Assembly (NCBI GenBank): GCA_016187565.1 | Contig: JACPJR010000035.1 | Span: forward strand, 1 to 64,000 | Length of the DNA: 64,000 nucleotides | From: Candidatus Woesearchaeota archaeon | Lineage (GTDB): Archaea; Nanobdellota; Nanobdellia; Woesearchaeales; JACPJR01 | Reading direction: 5' to 3' | Shown here: positions 1 to 9,213 of the stretch, in pieces | Layout of the letters: each line of letters starts with the position of its first letter | Position numbering within the stretch: position 1 is the stretch's first letter | The notes under the pieces: model-generated | The model's input: the letters and a program-made list of their open reading frames with translations, nothing else | Told to the model about the DNA's origin: nothing | Databases searched by the model: none | Program-made: the position numbers and the translations under genes

Positions 1-20
1 ACAGTCAGAGGACTCGCCGC

Positions 21-101
21 TGGCGCATGGCGAGCAGGGGGTTGCCCCATTCGGGGTGGCGAGTAGGACATTTTGCGCACAAAATGTCCGTCATGCCGCC
101 A
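21..101 (+). repeat. GC-rich double-hairpin repeat, copy 1
   Basis: This is one of five related GC-rich elements in the window (others at 15128-15203, 15207-15284, 25552-25617, 25747-25819). The shared plan is TGGCG at the start, a first hairpin with a CCCC..TTCGGGG core, the linker GTAGG, a second hairpin (here ACATTTTG/CAAAATGT), then CCGTCA and GCCGCC at the end. The rest of the first 195 bases shows no gene. The function is unknown. Confidence 0.75.
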
Positions 102-195
102 GTCGCGGCGGCATAGGTTAGTTTAAAATCGAATCTACTGCATATGAAGTCCAGAATATGATGCCCATAGTGTGATGCCCATATTATGATACCCT

Positions 196-1272
196 TTACC
201 CTGTGTTTGTATGCTTCACAACAACAATCTGCTTTGTCAATGAACGATGAATGTAGACCGTAAATCGTTGCTTACAATTTAAACGAAAAGAACTCCACAA
301 CTGTTGTAGATCAATGGTATGGGGGAGAACAACAACTGCCCTTTCAAGCAAAACATCCTGTAACCAACGGCCAACATTGAAGTACAGTTCAGATAATCCT
401 TTTTTGCTGGTGTTTCTTCCGTACGGCAAATCCATGACAAGATAAGGAAATGGTGTGGTGAGTGTTAATGCATTTTGCACAAAAAGTTCATACTGTTGAA
501 TACCATAATGAAGAAGATTCTGTTCACATTTAGTAATCATTCGAGGGTCAAGATCATACCCTTTTACCTGAAACCCCATCAATCCTGCTTCGATAAGAAA
601 CCCACCTGTCCCACAAAAAGGATCAACAAGTATTGCATGATGTCCATAGGGAATTTGGGTAAGATTGACAACAGCTCGTGCTAGTTTTGGATGTAAGGAG
701 ACAGGAGAAAAACCTGGACGGAGATGTGCCTTCCGTTCCGCAAATCCCTTGCTCCCTTCATGAATAAGGACAGTAACCCATACAAAAGTTTCACTGCCAA
801 AAGTGCCATTTCCAAAGGTTTCATCCATAAATAAAACAAATGCTGTTTGTGGATTGCGTAGTTGGACAGGAGCATGATTAAGGGATTTCCAAAATAACTT
901 CCCGAGTTCAGATACAGATATCGATACTGAAGAAGGCGAAGAAAGATTGCTTCCTTGTTTCTTTTCCTTATCCCCTAGTCGTATACAACGGACAGAGAAT
1001 GATTTCCCCTGATAAGGATTGTTGTTCCAGACAGAAAGATTTTTTTCTAAAGTGGAGAGTGGACAGGAAAAAAGTATCTGATAAACTGCTTTGGTATAAG
1101 CTAAACGCGAAAAGGTCTGAGATGAAATTTGCTTGTTCACCTTACTCCAAAGATAACATCCCCTCACGTTTACTTGTTCAGGACTACAGACTGCTTCAAT
1201 TTCAGCCTTTGCAAGTTCTCGTTGTTCTCCGGAGAGGTGAAAGATCGTATTCATGGAATTCACGAAATTCAT
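196..1272 (-). CDS. tRNA (guanine10-N2)-methyltransferase, Trm-G10/Trm11 type
   Basis: A 358-aa protein with a THUMP-like N-terminal half (about residues 1-160) and a C-terminal class I methyltransferase. The SAM motif DPFCGTGGFLIEAG lies near residue 217 and the catalytic motif IV is DLPYG near residue 282. This combination is typical of archaeal Trm-G10, which methylates N2 of G10 in tRNA. The start lies 12 nt after the trmJ stop, so the two tRNA-modification genes probably share a transcript. A second in-frame ATG is six codons downstream. The assignment is by motif; a related THUMP methyltransferase is the main alternative. Confidence 0.85.
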   Translation of the reverse strand: MNFVNSMNTIFHLSGEQRELAKAEIEAVCSPEQVNVRGCYLWSKVNKQISSQTFSRLAYTKAVYQILFSCPLSTLEKNLSVWNNNPYQGKSFSVRCIRLGDKEKKQGSNLSSPSSVSISVSELGKLFWKSLNHAPVQLRNPQTAFVLFMDETFGNGTFGSETFVWVTVLIHEGSKGFAERKAHLRPGFSPVSLHPKLARAVVNLTQIPYGHHAILVDPFCGTGGFLIEAGLMGFQVKGYDLDPRMITKCEQNLLHYGIQQYELFVQNALTLTTPFPYLVMDLPYGRNTSKKGLSELYFNVGRWLQDVLLERAVVVLPHTIDLQQLWSSFRLNCKQRFTVYIHRSLTKQIVVVKHTNTG

Positions 1273-1284
1273 GGAGTGTAATAC

Positions 1285-1986
1285 TTATTGTTGACGGTAT
1301 TTACGGAAAAAACCCATAAGGACAAAGGCCTCTCGTTTTGTCAGCAATCCTTTGTTAATCAAGCGTTTCCATACTCGTTGCTGTGATGCTTGTTTATCTT
1401 CACTTTCAAAACGCAATTGATGAAGACACTCGTCAATATAGTTAAGGAGTACCTCTTTCTCTTTCTTTGATGCAAATGGATGCGGAGAAGCTTTCGAACT
1501 GTGAAGAGATGTATGAAGAAACAGCTCATAGAAAAGAATACCTGCTGCATGACTAATGTTAAGGGCAGCGTAATCGCTGGTCGTAGGAATAGTAACCATA
1601 AAATCACACGCTCTAATCTCTGCAAGGGTTAGCCCATTTCCCTCTCTGCCAAAGAGAATACCAATGTTTTGGGTCGCTGCAAGTTTGGCAATACGTTCTG
1701 CCATCTGTTGTGGTGTTAATGGATGTCGTGAAAGATTATAGGAAGTTCCACGAATAGCGGTCGTACCAACAAGATAGTCAAAGCTCTTGAGAACAGTTTT
1801 ATCAGTTCGTGTCGCTTTCTTGAGAAGATCCTTTGCATGTTTTGCTCGACAAAAAGCCTCATCACACAAGTAATCACATTTTGGTTCAATCAGTACTAAT
1901 GAAGACAAGTTAAAGTTTTTCATAGCACGAGCAATAGCACCAATATTGCCTGGTTCCTCTGGTTCGAGAAGGATAACCGTAATCAT
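1285..1986 (-). CDS. trmJ: SPOUT-class tRNA 2'-O-methyltransferase, TrmJ family
   Basis: A 233-aa protein with the SPOUT knot signatures: LEPEEPGNIGAIARAMKNF at the N-terminus, LFGREGNGL in the middle and AALNISHAAGILFYEL in the knot. The family methylates ribose 2'-O at position 32 of tRNA. The reading frame is open upstream to 2100, but the homologous part starts at the ATG at 1986. The longer version would overlap the preceding trmB-like gene and adds low-complexity basic sequence. The C-terminal about 70 residues are helical, as in TrmJ. It sits directly upstream of the Trm-G10 gene. Confidence 0.87.
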   Translation of the reverse strand: MITVILLEPEEPGNIGAIARAMKNFNLSSLVLIEPKCDYLCDEAFCRAKHAKDLLKKATRTDKTVLKSFDYLVGTTAIRGTSYNLSRHPLTPQQMAERIAKLAATQNIGILFGREGNGLTLAEIRACDFMVTIPTTSDYAALNISHAAGILFYELFLHTSLHSSKASPHPFASKKEKEVLLNYIDECLHQLRFESEDKQASQQRVWKRLINKGLLTKREAFVLMGFFRKYRQQ

Positions 1987-2053
1987 ACAGTAGGAGTAGA
2001 ATTTCTCTTTATAAGAATTACGCAAATTAAGGTTTTGTTGAGTAAACACACGC

Positions 2054-2800
2054 TTATAGCTTCTCCGCTTTCTTCCAGACATAATCGAAATAGTGTTCAA
2101 GAGCTTTCGTTAGCTCTCGAGATTCAATAATAAGTGAAACTCGATCCAAGAGATCTTTAGGATTAACAATCATTTGACACGATTCCTTACCGTCAATAAT
2201 CCCTAACCGTAATTCTGTTACTGGATAATATCTCACGTGAACACCAAGTTTCTTAACTTCTCGGATTAGTTTTAGATTTCCCTTCTCTTTCTGCGTAGCT
2301 AACATGTAAATGTTCACACCTCTCTGAATACACTTTTTAATTTCTCTCTGGACAGAAGCTGGTACATAGTCAAATGTAAGCATATCTTTAACGTACTTAT
2401 TCGCTGCTTGAAACCGATGAATAACTAGGGGATGAGTTTCTTTTCTCCCTCGGTAAACAGTTATTAATTCTTCTGTTTTAGGTTGACTTTTTTTCCATAC
2501 TCGTGCTGATATTTTTTTAGGAAGCATTATCTCAAATTGTTCTAGTTCTTCCTTTTTAAAACGTAGATAACTTTTGAGAGCTAATCCTGGTTCTACCGCT
2601 TTAAATATTTTAGGTCTTACTTCTAGAATTGAGACAAAGTTCTTATTTGATAATTTATACAAGGTATCATAAATCTTACTTTGTGGAACACTACTTAATT
2701 TAGCAAGCTTGCTTCCGGTTAGAGAACTATAATCTAAGAGTGTTAAATATACTTTAATCTCATACTCGCTTAAGCCGATCTTTTTTAGTTCTTCATTCAT
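2054..2800 (-). CDS. TrmB-family transcriptional regulator 1
   Basis: A 248-aa protein with an N-terminal winged helix (residues 1-75: EYEIKVYLTLLDY, then SKLAKLSSVPQSKIYDTLYKL as the recognition region). A coiled linker and a C-terminal TrmB effector-type domain end in LEHYFDYVWKKAE. TrmB proteins are archaeal sensors that bind promoter palindromes. It is divergent from the PEP-mobile-domain gene at 2877, and a palindrome lies between the two starts. It is one of four TrmB relatives in the window (also 26949, 40539 and 45116). The ligand is unknown. Confidence 0.88.
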   Translation of the reverse strand: MNEELKKIGLSEYEIKVYLTLLDYSSLTGSKLAKLSSVPQSKIYDTLYKLSNKNFVSILEVRPKIFKAVEPGLALKSYLRFKKEELEQFEIMLPKKISARVWKKSQPKTEELITVYRGRKETHPLVIHRFQAANKYVKDMLTFDYVPASVQREIKKCIQRGVNIYMLATQKEKGNLKLIREVKKLGVHVRYYPVTELRLGIIDGKESCQMIVNPKDLLDRVSLIIESRELTKALEHYFDYVWKKAEKL

Positions 2801-2821
2801 TTTAACTAAGATCAGTGAAAT

Positions 2822-2852
2822 TAACCACTAATAGTGGTAAGTCATATTTAAA
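2822..2852 (+). promoter_or_regulatory. Divergent promoter: palindromic operator and TATA box
   Basis: ACCACT-AAT-AGTGGT (2824-2838) is a perfect 6-bp inverted repeat with a 3-bp spacer. A TATA box, TATTTAAA, follows at 2845-2852, about 29 nt before the ATG at 2877, so the rightward transcript is probably leaderless. The palindrome centre is about 17 bp from the TATA centre, the same distance as in the promoter at 26899-26927. It is the likely binding site of the adjacent TrmB regulator (inference). Confidence 0.65.
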
Positions 2853-2876
2853 TTTTTCTTTTATTTACCTCCATTT

Positions 2877-4277
2877 ATGCAAGAAAAACCTAAAGCACCC
2901 GTAGGGATAAAATATGCACTCAGCGTGTCACAATCTGTTCTTTTTACAGATTTGAGCCTTCAAGGTAATTTAAGGAATTATTTCAAAAGAACGATGGACA
3001 TAGATTATGGGCCAATCTATATTTCTGTTGATGCTGGAGCAATAAGCTGGAATTATGATTCTGATAACCTCTTTCTCAAGAAAATGAACGCACGTGAAGA
3101 CACACAGCTTTCTATAATTCGATTCATTGATACAATGAATAGAACATCGCGCTTACTCAACTCCGTTTCAATGGTTTTATCTCATTCAAGCCGTCGTTTA
3201 AATGTCCCCCAGGATTTAATTCAAGATTTAGAAACCTATTGGGAGACGTACAAATTACACATGACTTCGCTCTTCACCTTTTGGAATATAGAGAATCTTC
3301 TTATTCAAGAGCTGAAGAAGAGAATGCATGAACATAAGGATGATGTAAACAAGATTTTTAATACTATCTTTCAACCAAATGAAGCTAATGCATTTGTTTG
3401 GGAAAAGTGGCATTTGAAAAGAGTAGTAGATAGGTTTACAAAAAAAGAATTACTAAAAGAAGCAATGCAAAATCATCTCAGAACATTTAGCTTCATTCTA
3501 ACACCTTTTAATTTAGGAGAGTTTCCAGATATTAATCAGCAATTAAAACGTGTTGAAGAAGTAAAAGATCTGCAACAGAGTCTTCTACCTGAAAAATACC
3601 TCATACCTCTTCAGTTAAATCTTCCAGATGAGCTAAAGGTATGGGGTAATCTCGCTCAGCAAATGACATTCTGGAGGACAGAACGTCTTGATATCTTATC
3701 ATTATGCGACTCCAGAATGAAAGAGCTGTATCAACAAACAGCAGATTTTCTTAAAATTACAAAAGAGCATTTGTTTTCTATGACCAGTAGAGAGATATTG
3801 GAGTCATTACAACATCAAAAAGTAGTTATTAGTATCGAAGAAAGCCAGCGAAGAAGAAATGCATTTTGTTTAGTGCTTTATAATGGGATTATTGATTTCT
3901 ATACACCGACATTAAAAGAAAATAATAGACAAGAAATTTTAAAAGTTGGAGAAACTATTAACGGGACGTGTGTTTCTCAGGGAAACGTCAAAGGAAAAGT
4001 CCGAATCTTAGATGACCCTGAACGATTTGAAGAGCTGAGGCCAGGAGAAATACTTGTTGCTACAATGACAAGACCTGAAATGGGAGTTGCTTTAGAAAAA
4101 GCTGCTGCGTTTGTAACGAATCAAGGAGGATTACTTTGTCATGCAGCTATTCTTTCAAGAGAGATGAAAAAACCGTGTGTTGTTGGTACGAATAATGCAA
4201 CGCAAATTCTTAAAGATGGAACATTTATAGAAGTCAATGCAACTAAGGGGATTATTAAAGTCCTTGAAATTCTGTAA
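2877..4277 (+). CDS. PEP-utilising-enzyme mobile-domain protein
   Basis: A 466-aa protein. The last about 100 residues are the phosphohistidine swivel domain of PEP synthase and PPDK: GTCVSQGNVKGKVRIL, then TMTRPEMGVALEKAAAFV and GGLLCHAAILSREMKKPCVVG, where the His of CHAA would be the phospho-acceptor. The first about 350 residues are helical and lack a recognisable ATP-grasp or PEP-binding TIM barrel. It is therefore not a complete PEP synthase. It may act with partner domains encoded elsewhere, or on another substrate, as rifampin phosphotransferase-like proteins do. The promoter is shared with a TrmB regulator, which suggests metabolite-controlled expression. The TATA spacing supports this start. 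Confidence 0.75.
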   Translation: MQEKPKAPVGIKYALSVSQSVLFTDLSLQGNLRNYFKRTMDIDYGPIYISVDAGAISWNYDSDNLFLKKMNAREDTQLSIIRFIDTMNRTSRLLNSVSMVLSHSSRRLNVPQDLIQDLETYWETYKLHMTSLFTFWNIENLLIQELKKRMHEHKDDVNKIFNTIFQPNEANAFVWEKWHLKRVVDRFTKKELLKEAMQNHLRTFSFILTPFNLGEFPDINQQLKRVEEVKDLQQSLLPEKYLIPLQLNLPDELKVWGNLAQQMTFWRTERLDILSLCDSRMKELYQQTADFLKITKEHLFSMTSREILESLQHQKVVISIEESQRRRNAFCLVLYNGIIDFYTPTLKENNRQEILKVGETINGTCVSQGNVKGKVRILDDPERFEELRPGEILVATMTRPEMGVALEKAAAFVTNQGGLLCHAAILSREMKKPCVVGTNNATQILKDGTFIEVNATKGIIKVLEIL

Positions 4278-4278
4278 T

Positions 4279-4527
4279 TCAGCGTTGCAGCACAATACTA
4301 TTCCCTGTTTGCATAACAAGGGTGCTCTTGGTAACGTTGCGTAACTGTTCCATAATCTGATGCTTTTCCTCTCTGGATTTCCCTTCAATAAAGCTTTGCA
4401 ACAATTTAATCTTAATAAGATGACGTTTACGGAGCTGCTTGATCATCTCACTAATTTGTGCCTGCGTAATTCCTTGTTTGCCAATTCTTACCGTTGGTTC
4501 CAGTGTATGGATGTTCTGCTCGACCAT
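4279..4527 (-). CDS. YhbY/CRM-domain RNA-binding protein
   Basis: An 82-aa protein formed almost entirely by a CRM domain. It has the family pattern of a start with PTVRIGKQGIT, a helix LRKRHLIKIKLLQ and a closing strand ending in GNSIVLQR. YhbY-like proteins bind rRNA or pre-ribosomes; the archaeal single-domain forms are little studied. It is tightly packed with the Kef antiporter gene upstream on the same strand (2 nt apart) and converges with the PEP-mobile gene. The length fits the family. Confidence 0.85.
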   Translation of the reverse strand: MVEQNIHTLEPTVRIGKQGITQAQISEMIKQLRKRHLIKIKLLQSFIEGKSREEKHQIMEQLRNVTKSTLVMQTGNSIVLQR

Positions 4528-4529
4528 GG

Positions 4530-6284
4530 TTAAAAGAACTGAAATCCTCCTCGTTCTTGATCATGACCCAGTTTTCTGCGATGGTGGAGCTCCTTAATAT
4601 GCTTTACCTTTTTATGGAGGATTTTCTTAAAGTCAGTGCTTACCTCTTCAAGGATCAATGAAACATGATCTCCACCCAGGAAGTGTGGCAGGATAACATA
4701 GTCAGCCCCGGCCTCATAGAGGAGAAGCGCTTCATCAACTTGTTGTGCAGTCACAAAAACCACTACCTCAGGATGAAGAGACTTTGCCTGGCGGATCAAA
4801 AGCATATTGGCGTGCATATCAGTTGCCGTTGAAATCAGTAACTTTACTTGCTTGAGATGAATCCGGTGGAGAATTTCAGGGTCTGCAACATCACCATACA
4901 GACAAGGAACTTTTTTTGCGACCAAATGGCGAATAACCTCTGGATTAAAATCGACAATTAGGGTTGCTTTGCGCAAACTTTTGAGCTTTTGAAAAAGTGC
5001 ATAACCAATGCGATGGTATCCAACAAGGACTACTTCCCTTGTTCCTTTTTGTGGAAGATACTCAAGTTCTTTTTCTAAAAAAGCAATTTTATCAAAGTAC
5101 CGTAAGATCGGAGAAAAAAACAGATACAGTTGTTGGTCATACTTTACGGCATAGGTAGTAATCACAATAGTAACTATAGCAAGCAAGGTAACGAGAGTGA
5201 AAAGGCCATCATCCACAACACCTAAACCTTTTCCGAGTGCAACCAAGATCAGAGAAAACTCTGAGATCTGACAGAGTGCAATACCGCTCAAAAAGGCAGT
5301 ACGCTTTTTGTATCCAAAAAGAATCGTCAGTATAAAAATAAGCAATGGCTTAAAGAGGACTATAATTGCGGTGAAAATCAAAAATGGGATAATTAATGAA
5401 GAGATAGAGCCTAAGTTAAGCTGCATTCCTAACGAGACAAAAAATAAAATAGTAAAAAAGTCTCTTAATGGTGTTATTCTCCCAATTATTTCATAACTAT
5501 ACGGAAGGGTTCCCAAGGCAAGCCCGGCCAAAAATGCACCAATCGCAATCGAAAACCCAAGAAAGTTCGCGAGGAGAGAGAACAAAAAGCACATCGAAAG
5601 AGCAATCAGAAATAAGAGCTCAGGAGTTCGAGCAGCGAACCGAAACAAGGGAGGAAAAAGAATCATGCTACATAAAGAAACAATAGCAAATAAGAAAGCT
5701 GCCTTCAAGAGCGCAACCAAAAAAATAAAAGAGCTAAAGGTTGAAAGTGTTGTCAAAAAAGAAAGCACAAAGATAACGATGATATCTTCGACAAGCAAGA
5801 TGCCTACCACAATACGAGAATGCAATGCATCAAGTTCTCGCTTATCTGAGAAGAGCTTAACAACAACCATGGTTGAACTGAAGGAAAGAGCAAGTCCGAG
5901 ATAGAGTGCCTCAATTGATGAAAAACCAAAATAAGGAGCAAGCAACCATACCAGCAGATACATAATTCCTGTTTTGATAATGCCTCCAAGAACCGTAACA
6001 AGACTCACATCTCGCAGCAGTTTCAGGTTAATCTCAAGACCAACAATAAAAAGTAAAAAAGCAATGCCAATTTCTGAAAGTGTAGCAATCAAGGTTGGAT
6101 TAGTAAGTACAGGAAAGCCTAATTGGGAGATATACCCTGCAATACTCCAAGAGAAATGTGGAGCAAGAAAAAGTCCAGCAAGAACATACGCAGGAATAAG
6201 GGGTTGTTTGAGAAGACGTGCAAGAAGGGCAATGAGTGAGGCAACAATAATCAACAGTGCAATATCAAAAAAAATATTTTCCAT
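4530..6284 (-). CDS. Kef-type cation:proton antiporter (CPA2) with RCK domain
   Basis: A 584-aa membrane protein with about 12 hydrophobic segments in residues 1-390, including the CPA2-like LLVEDIIVIFVL segment near 160-172. A cytosolic TrkA-N/RCK nucleotide-binding domain starts near residue 417 (VVLVGYHRIGYALF, then VDFNPEVIRHL and GDVADPEIL). This is the Kef/RosB architecture for K+ or Na+/H+ exchange gated by nucleotide binding. The C-terminal tail is basic and His-rich. It lies between the YhbY and NAD(P)HX-dehydratase genes on the same strand. The ion specificity cannot be read from the sequence. Confidence 0.88.
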   Translation of the reverse strand: MENIFFDIALLIIVASLIALLARLLKQPLIPAYVLAGLFLAPHFSWSIAGYISQLGFPVLTNPTLIATLSEIGIAFLLFIVGLEINLKLLRDVSLVTVLGGIIKTGIMYLLVWLLAPYFGFSSIEALYLGLALSFSSTMVVVKLFSDKRELDALHSRIVVGILLVEDIIVIFVLSFLTTLSTFSSFIFLVALLKAAFLFAIVSLCSMILFPPLFRFAARTPELLFLIALSMCFLFSLLANFLGFSIAIGAFLAGLALGTLPYSYEIIGRITPLRDFFTILFFVSLGMQLNLGSISSLIIPFLIFTAIIVLFKPLLIFILTILFGYKKRTAFLSGIALCQISEFSLILVALGKGLGVVDDGLFTLVTLLAIVTIVITTYAVKYDQQLYLFFSPILRYFDKIAFLEKELEYLPQKGTREVVLVGYHRIGYALFQKLKSLRKATLIVDFNPEVIRHLVAKKVPCLYGDVADPEILHRIHLKQVKLLISTATDMHANMLLIRQAKSLHPEVVVFVTAQQVDEALLLYEAGADYVILPHFLGGDHVSLILEEVSTDFKKILHKKVKHIKELHHRRKLGHDQERGGFQFF

Positions 6285-6307
6285 GATCTACCTCTTTTTA
6301 TACTTTT

Positions 6308-7255
6308 TTATCTCTTTCTCCTTCTCACGATTTCGACATCTTGATGACGAGGGACTGAAGTAGCAATAGCTTTTATAGCTTTTGGTATCCAGGGTAAAAA
6401 ATCACTGGCAATAAAGCCATAACCTAGTTCTTCTTTCAACAGATCGCCAATCCATCCGTTGAGATATGCTGCACAACAAGCGCTTGAGAAAGGATCATTT
6501 GTTCGACAGAGAAAACCTGCGCATATCCCTGCAAGGACATCACCAGTACCACCAACCGTCATTCCCGGATTACCGGTATGATTGTAGCAAATGTTGTTAC
6601 TTGAGACAATAGTATCCACTGATCCTTTCAGTAAAAGAACATTTGTTCCAAGCAATTCTTGAAATTTTTTTTGCATGAAAATGGTTGCATAGGCCTCTTG
6701 AGAAACATACTGCTCAAGAATCCCTGAATGGTTGAGGAGGATTTGTAATTCTGCAGCATGAGGAGTGAGAATTGCATGCTTGATTTCTTGGAGGGAAACA
6801 ACTTTAAGAGCATCTGCATCAATAACAAGGGATTTGTTGCGTATGACTAGTTCTCTTACTACCTTTGTCACAAACCGTTGTGTCTCTAGATGTAATCCTA
6901 ATCCAGGGCCAATAAGGACAACATCGTGCTTTTCGCTCAATTGAAGAATACGGTACACATGATCTGTCGTGAGATGAGGCCAGTTAAGTTTAACAGTTAT
7001 GAGATCAGGCGTTAAGGTGTTCATGGCCCAGGCAACCTTGCTCGGACTGGCTACGGTAACAATATCAATACCAACACGAAGCGCACTTAAACTTTTGACA
7101 GCAAGACTCCCGAGTGCAATGGCACCAATATACTGTTCTGATCCACCAACCACAAGAACGCGGCCAAAATCCCCTTTATGAGCTGTTTTTTTTCTGCGAA
7201 GCAATTGCTTGAGAAATCGCTGAGCCTCTTTATGAGTAATGACCTTTTTTCCCAT
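6308..7255 (-). CDS. nnrD: ADP/ATP-dependent NAD(P)H-hydrate dehydratase (C-terminal domain type)
   Basis: A 315-aa ribokinase-like protein that repairs hydrated NAD(P)H. Recognisable signatures are KGDFGRVLVVGGSEQYIGA at the N-terminus, DADAL near residue 145 and NPGMTVGGTGDVLAG near residue 230, the family phosphate-binding/catalytic loop. The epimerase domain (NnrE) that is fused in many organisms is absent, so this is a stand-alone dehydratase. The basic tail overlaps nothing. It lies just upstream of the Kef antiporter gene with a 23-nt gap. Confidence 0.9.
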   Translation of the reverse strand: MGKKVITHKEAQRFLKQLLRRKKTAHKGDFGRVLVVGGSEQYIGAIALGSLAVKSLSALRVGIDIVTVASPSKVAWAMNTLTPDLITVKLNWPHLTTDHVYRILQLSEKHDVVLIGPGLGLHLETQRFVTKVVRELVIRNKSLVIDADALKVVSLQEIKHAILTPHAAELQILLNHSGILEQYVSQEAYATIFMQKKFQELLGTNVLLLKGSVDTIVSSNNICYNHTGNPGMTVGGTGDVLAGICAGFLCRTNDPFSSACCAAYLNGWIGDLLKEELGYGFIASDFLPWIPKAIKAIATSVPRHQDVEIVRRRKR

Positions 7256-7314
7256 GAAAGAGCATCCAGCATAACGAAGTTAAAAATCTTTCGCTAGATC
7301 ACAGAAAAACAACG

Positions 7315-7731
7315 TCAAAAAAGCTGGTTATTGTGATCAAGAAAAATCTTTGTGCTGCCAAATTTATTCTTCATAAATACTTTGTATTCTTCACTGACTG
7401 GATCAATGTATTTTTTAGGAAGTAATTCCTCAGTGCTTGGCCTAGCTGAAGAGCCCCCAGTACCGGGAAGGCTGGTTTGAGGATGTGCATTTTCAAGGAG
7501 TAGAGGATTATGATGTTGGGGTAGACGTGCAGTTGGTCGATGATCTAATCCACTCATAACAGGGATATTTTCACGAGTAGTAGTAGGAAGAGGGACGAAC
7601 TTCTCGGCCATTACCGCCTGCTCTAAATCTTTGGGCTTCTGTGGAGAGCTATCTACCTGTTTAACGGTTGTAATACTCGGTTTCTCAGCGGATTTTTCAT
7701 CAGATGCCTGCTGCGGTGCTTCATCAGCCAT
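7315..7731 (-). CDS. Small disordered protein, unknown
   Basis: A 138-aa protein rich in Pro, Ser, Glu and Gln over residues 1-95 and probably disordered. It ends in a short ordered-looking tail (YIDPVSEEYKVFMKNKFG). The start at 7731 is chosen over an ATG at 7743 because the TATA box (TTTATAAA, about 7751-7758) is about 23 nt from 7731, and 7743 would fall before the expected transcription start. No family is recognised. It lies in a run of unknown genes up to 9956. Confidence 0.6.
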   Translation of the reverse strand: MADEAPQQASDEKSAEKPSITTVKQVDSSPQKPKDLEQAVMAEKFVPLPTTTRENIPVMSGLDHRPTARLPQHHNPLLLENAHPQTSLPGTGGSSARPSTEELLPKKYIDPVSEEYKVFMKNKFGSTKIFLDHNNQLF

Positions 7732-7877
7732 GACGCTGAACATAAGAGGGGGTTTATAAACCTATTGACAAAAGAAGGGATTCTGTTGACAAGATATGTT
7801 CACTGCCAGCATAAACCGTTCTGAGAAGAGAAAAAATGCCCATGGGCGGTCATACAGGCGTTCAAATTTTGTAAAAA

Positions 7878-8507
7878 TTATGCCCATCCCGTATTTGTAG
7901 GGTCTCTTCCTCGAGGAGGTCCTCGGTCGATAGAAGCATAGCTAAACTGTTTTTTGTACTTTCCCAGATGAATCTCATGGGTATAACCATCTTTAAGCGC
8001 ATACCAACAGAGAATCTGGAAATCTGGACTTTTTTTATCAAGCAGAATGTCATGACTGTAGATCATTTTTACTTTTTTCTCGAGGGGATCAAGCTGAAGC
8101 ATCAAGACATAGGTCATTTGGCCAATCACATACTTTAGTCGGGCTGTAGTTGTCATGTGCTTGATGGTTCGCTCGATAATCTCTGGAGAGACACCTTTCA
8201 TTGATGTTTCGCCGAGAGCGACAAGTCCAGGAAGATTTACTGCATGTCTCACGATTTCCTGAAGTGCATCGCCCTTGAAATAGAGGGTAATACTAAAGGT
8301 TTCACGCAAAAATGCACGAACAAAGAGGTTATGAGAATATTTTTTATTGAATTCTTCAATAAAAGACTTAAAGGTAGGAAGGTTTTCGTACACATTCGTT
8401 GAGAGGTTCCCTACTTCTTGATCAATCTCATAGGCAACGCTCACTAGAATACGCAAATCATCGTAAAATTCATTTATTTCTGCAGCAGAGAATTTCTTGA
8501 GGAGCAT
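7878..8507 (-). CDS. Conserved-looking hypothetical protein
   Basis: A 209-aa soluble, mainly helical protein (residues 1-120) followed by a beta-rich section (VIGQMTYVLMLQLDPLEKK, then KMIYSHDILLDKK). The tail is Arg/Gly/Pro-rich. There is no signal peptide and no recognised family. A TATA-like TTAATATAG lies about 26 nt upstream of the ATG, so the transcript is probably leaderless. The normal amino-acid composition and good start context argue that the gene is real. Confidence 0.6.
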   Translation of the reverse strand: MLLKKFSAAEINEFYDDLRILVSVAYEIDQEVGNLSTNVYENLPTFKSFIEEFNKKYSHNLFVRAFLRETFSITLYFKGDALQEIVRHAVNLPGLVALGETSMKGVSPEIIERTIKHMTTTARLKYVIGQMTYVLMLQLDPLEKKVKMIYSHDILLDKKSPDFQILCWYALKDGYTHEIHLGKYKKQFSYASIDRGPPRGRDPTNTGWA

Positions 8508-8574
8508 ACTACACTCATATTCCTCGCCACTATATTAATTTTCTGGTGATTTTCTGATATAATGCTGTTTTTGG

Positions 8575-9213
8575 TTATGCAGCCAGTCGCTCAATGCCAC
8601 TTCCAAACGATCCTTCAAGACGATCATCAAGTGAAGCAGGTTGTTGAACAACACGGGATCTGGGAGAATGTAATCGTGGAACGGTCCTTCTGTGAGCGGT
8701 ATAAGGAATTGTTGAGGATGAACTATCTAGATAGATGGGAAGTAAAATAACACCATACACGACTGGTTGATTGGTACTTTTCGGTTGTCCATCCTGATTC
8801 CTCCCTTGATGGTTTTGACTATTAAAATTATGCTTTGCTGGATCAGAGGATGGATTTCCTAGAACAAGAACATAGTTAGGTTGTCCGTCAGGTTCATAAT
8901 GCTGTGTCCTTGAATGGACCGTATTATAGGCTGCTGATCCCGGGCTCGAAGTAGGCTCATACAGTGGTAATCCTCTCGAGTTATGCTCATAAGGCATTTG
9001 AGGAGAAGCAACATACGAAGAGCCAAAACTAGCTTCAAGGTTGCCATAGGTTGGTGAGGGAGAATGTTGGGAAGCATGTACAAGAGCATGGGCTATCAAA
9101 TCGCTCATGTTTCCTCTTACCTGTGTTGTTCCTGGTTGAAGAGGAGAGAGGACATCAGAACAACACGTTTGTCTGTTTGAAGGGGGAAATAAGCTCTGAT
9201 AGACAGGATGCAT
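8575..9213 (-). CDS. Disordered Ser/Pro/Asn/Gln-rich protein, unknown
   Basis: A 212-aa protein of low complexity with many Ser, Pro, Tyr, Gln and Asn and no long helices. One hydrophobic stretch, VVYGVILLPIYL, lies near residue 150. A purine-rich GCGAGGTAA precedes the ATG as a plausible ribosome-binding site. No family is recognised. The composition resembles the neighbour at 7315, which suggests that the cluster encodes flexible surface or scaffold proteins (inference). Confidence 0.5.
   Translation of the reverse strand: MHPVYQSLFPPSNRQTCCSDVLSPLQPGTTQVRGNMSDLIAHALVHASQHSPSPTYGNLEASFGSSYVASPQMPYEHNSRGLPLYEPTSSPGSAAYNTVHSRTQHYEPDGQPNYVLVLGNPSSDPAKHNFNSQNHQGRNQDGQPKSTNQPVVYGVILLPIYLDSSSSTIPYTAHRRTVPRLHSPRSRVVQQPASLDDRLEGSFGSGIERLAA

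Noticed and set aside
5308-6363. Several plus-strand open frames inside the Kef antiporter gene
   Set aside because: They are antisense shadows of a well-conserved membrane protein gene.
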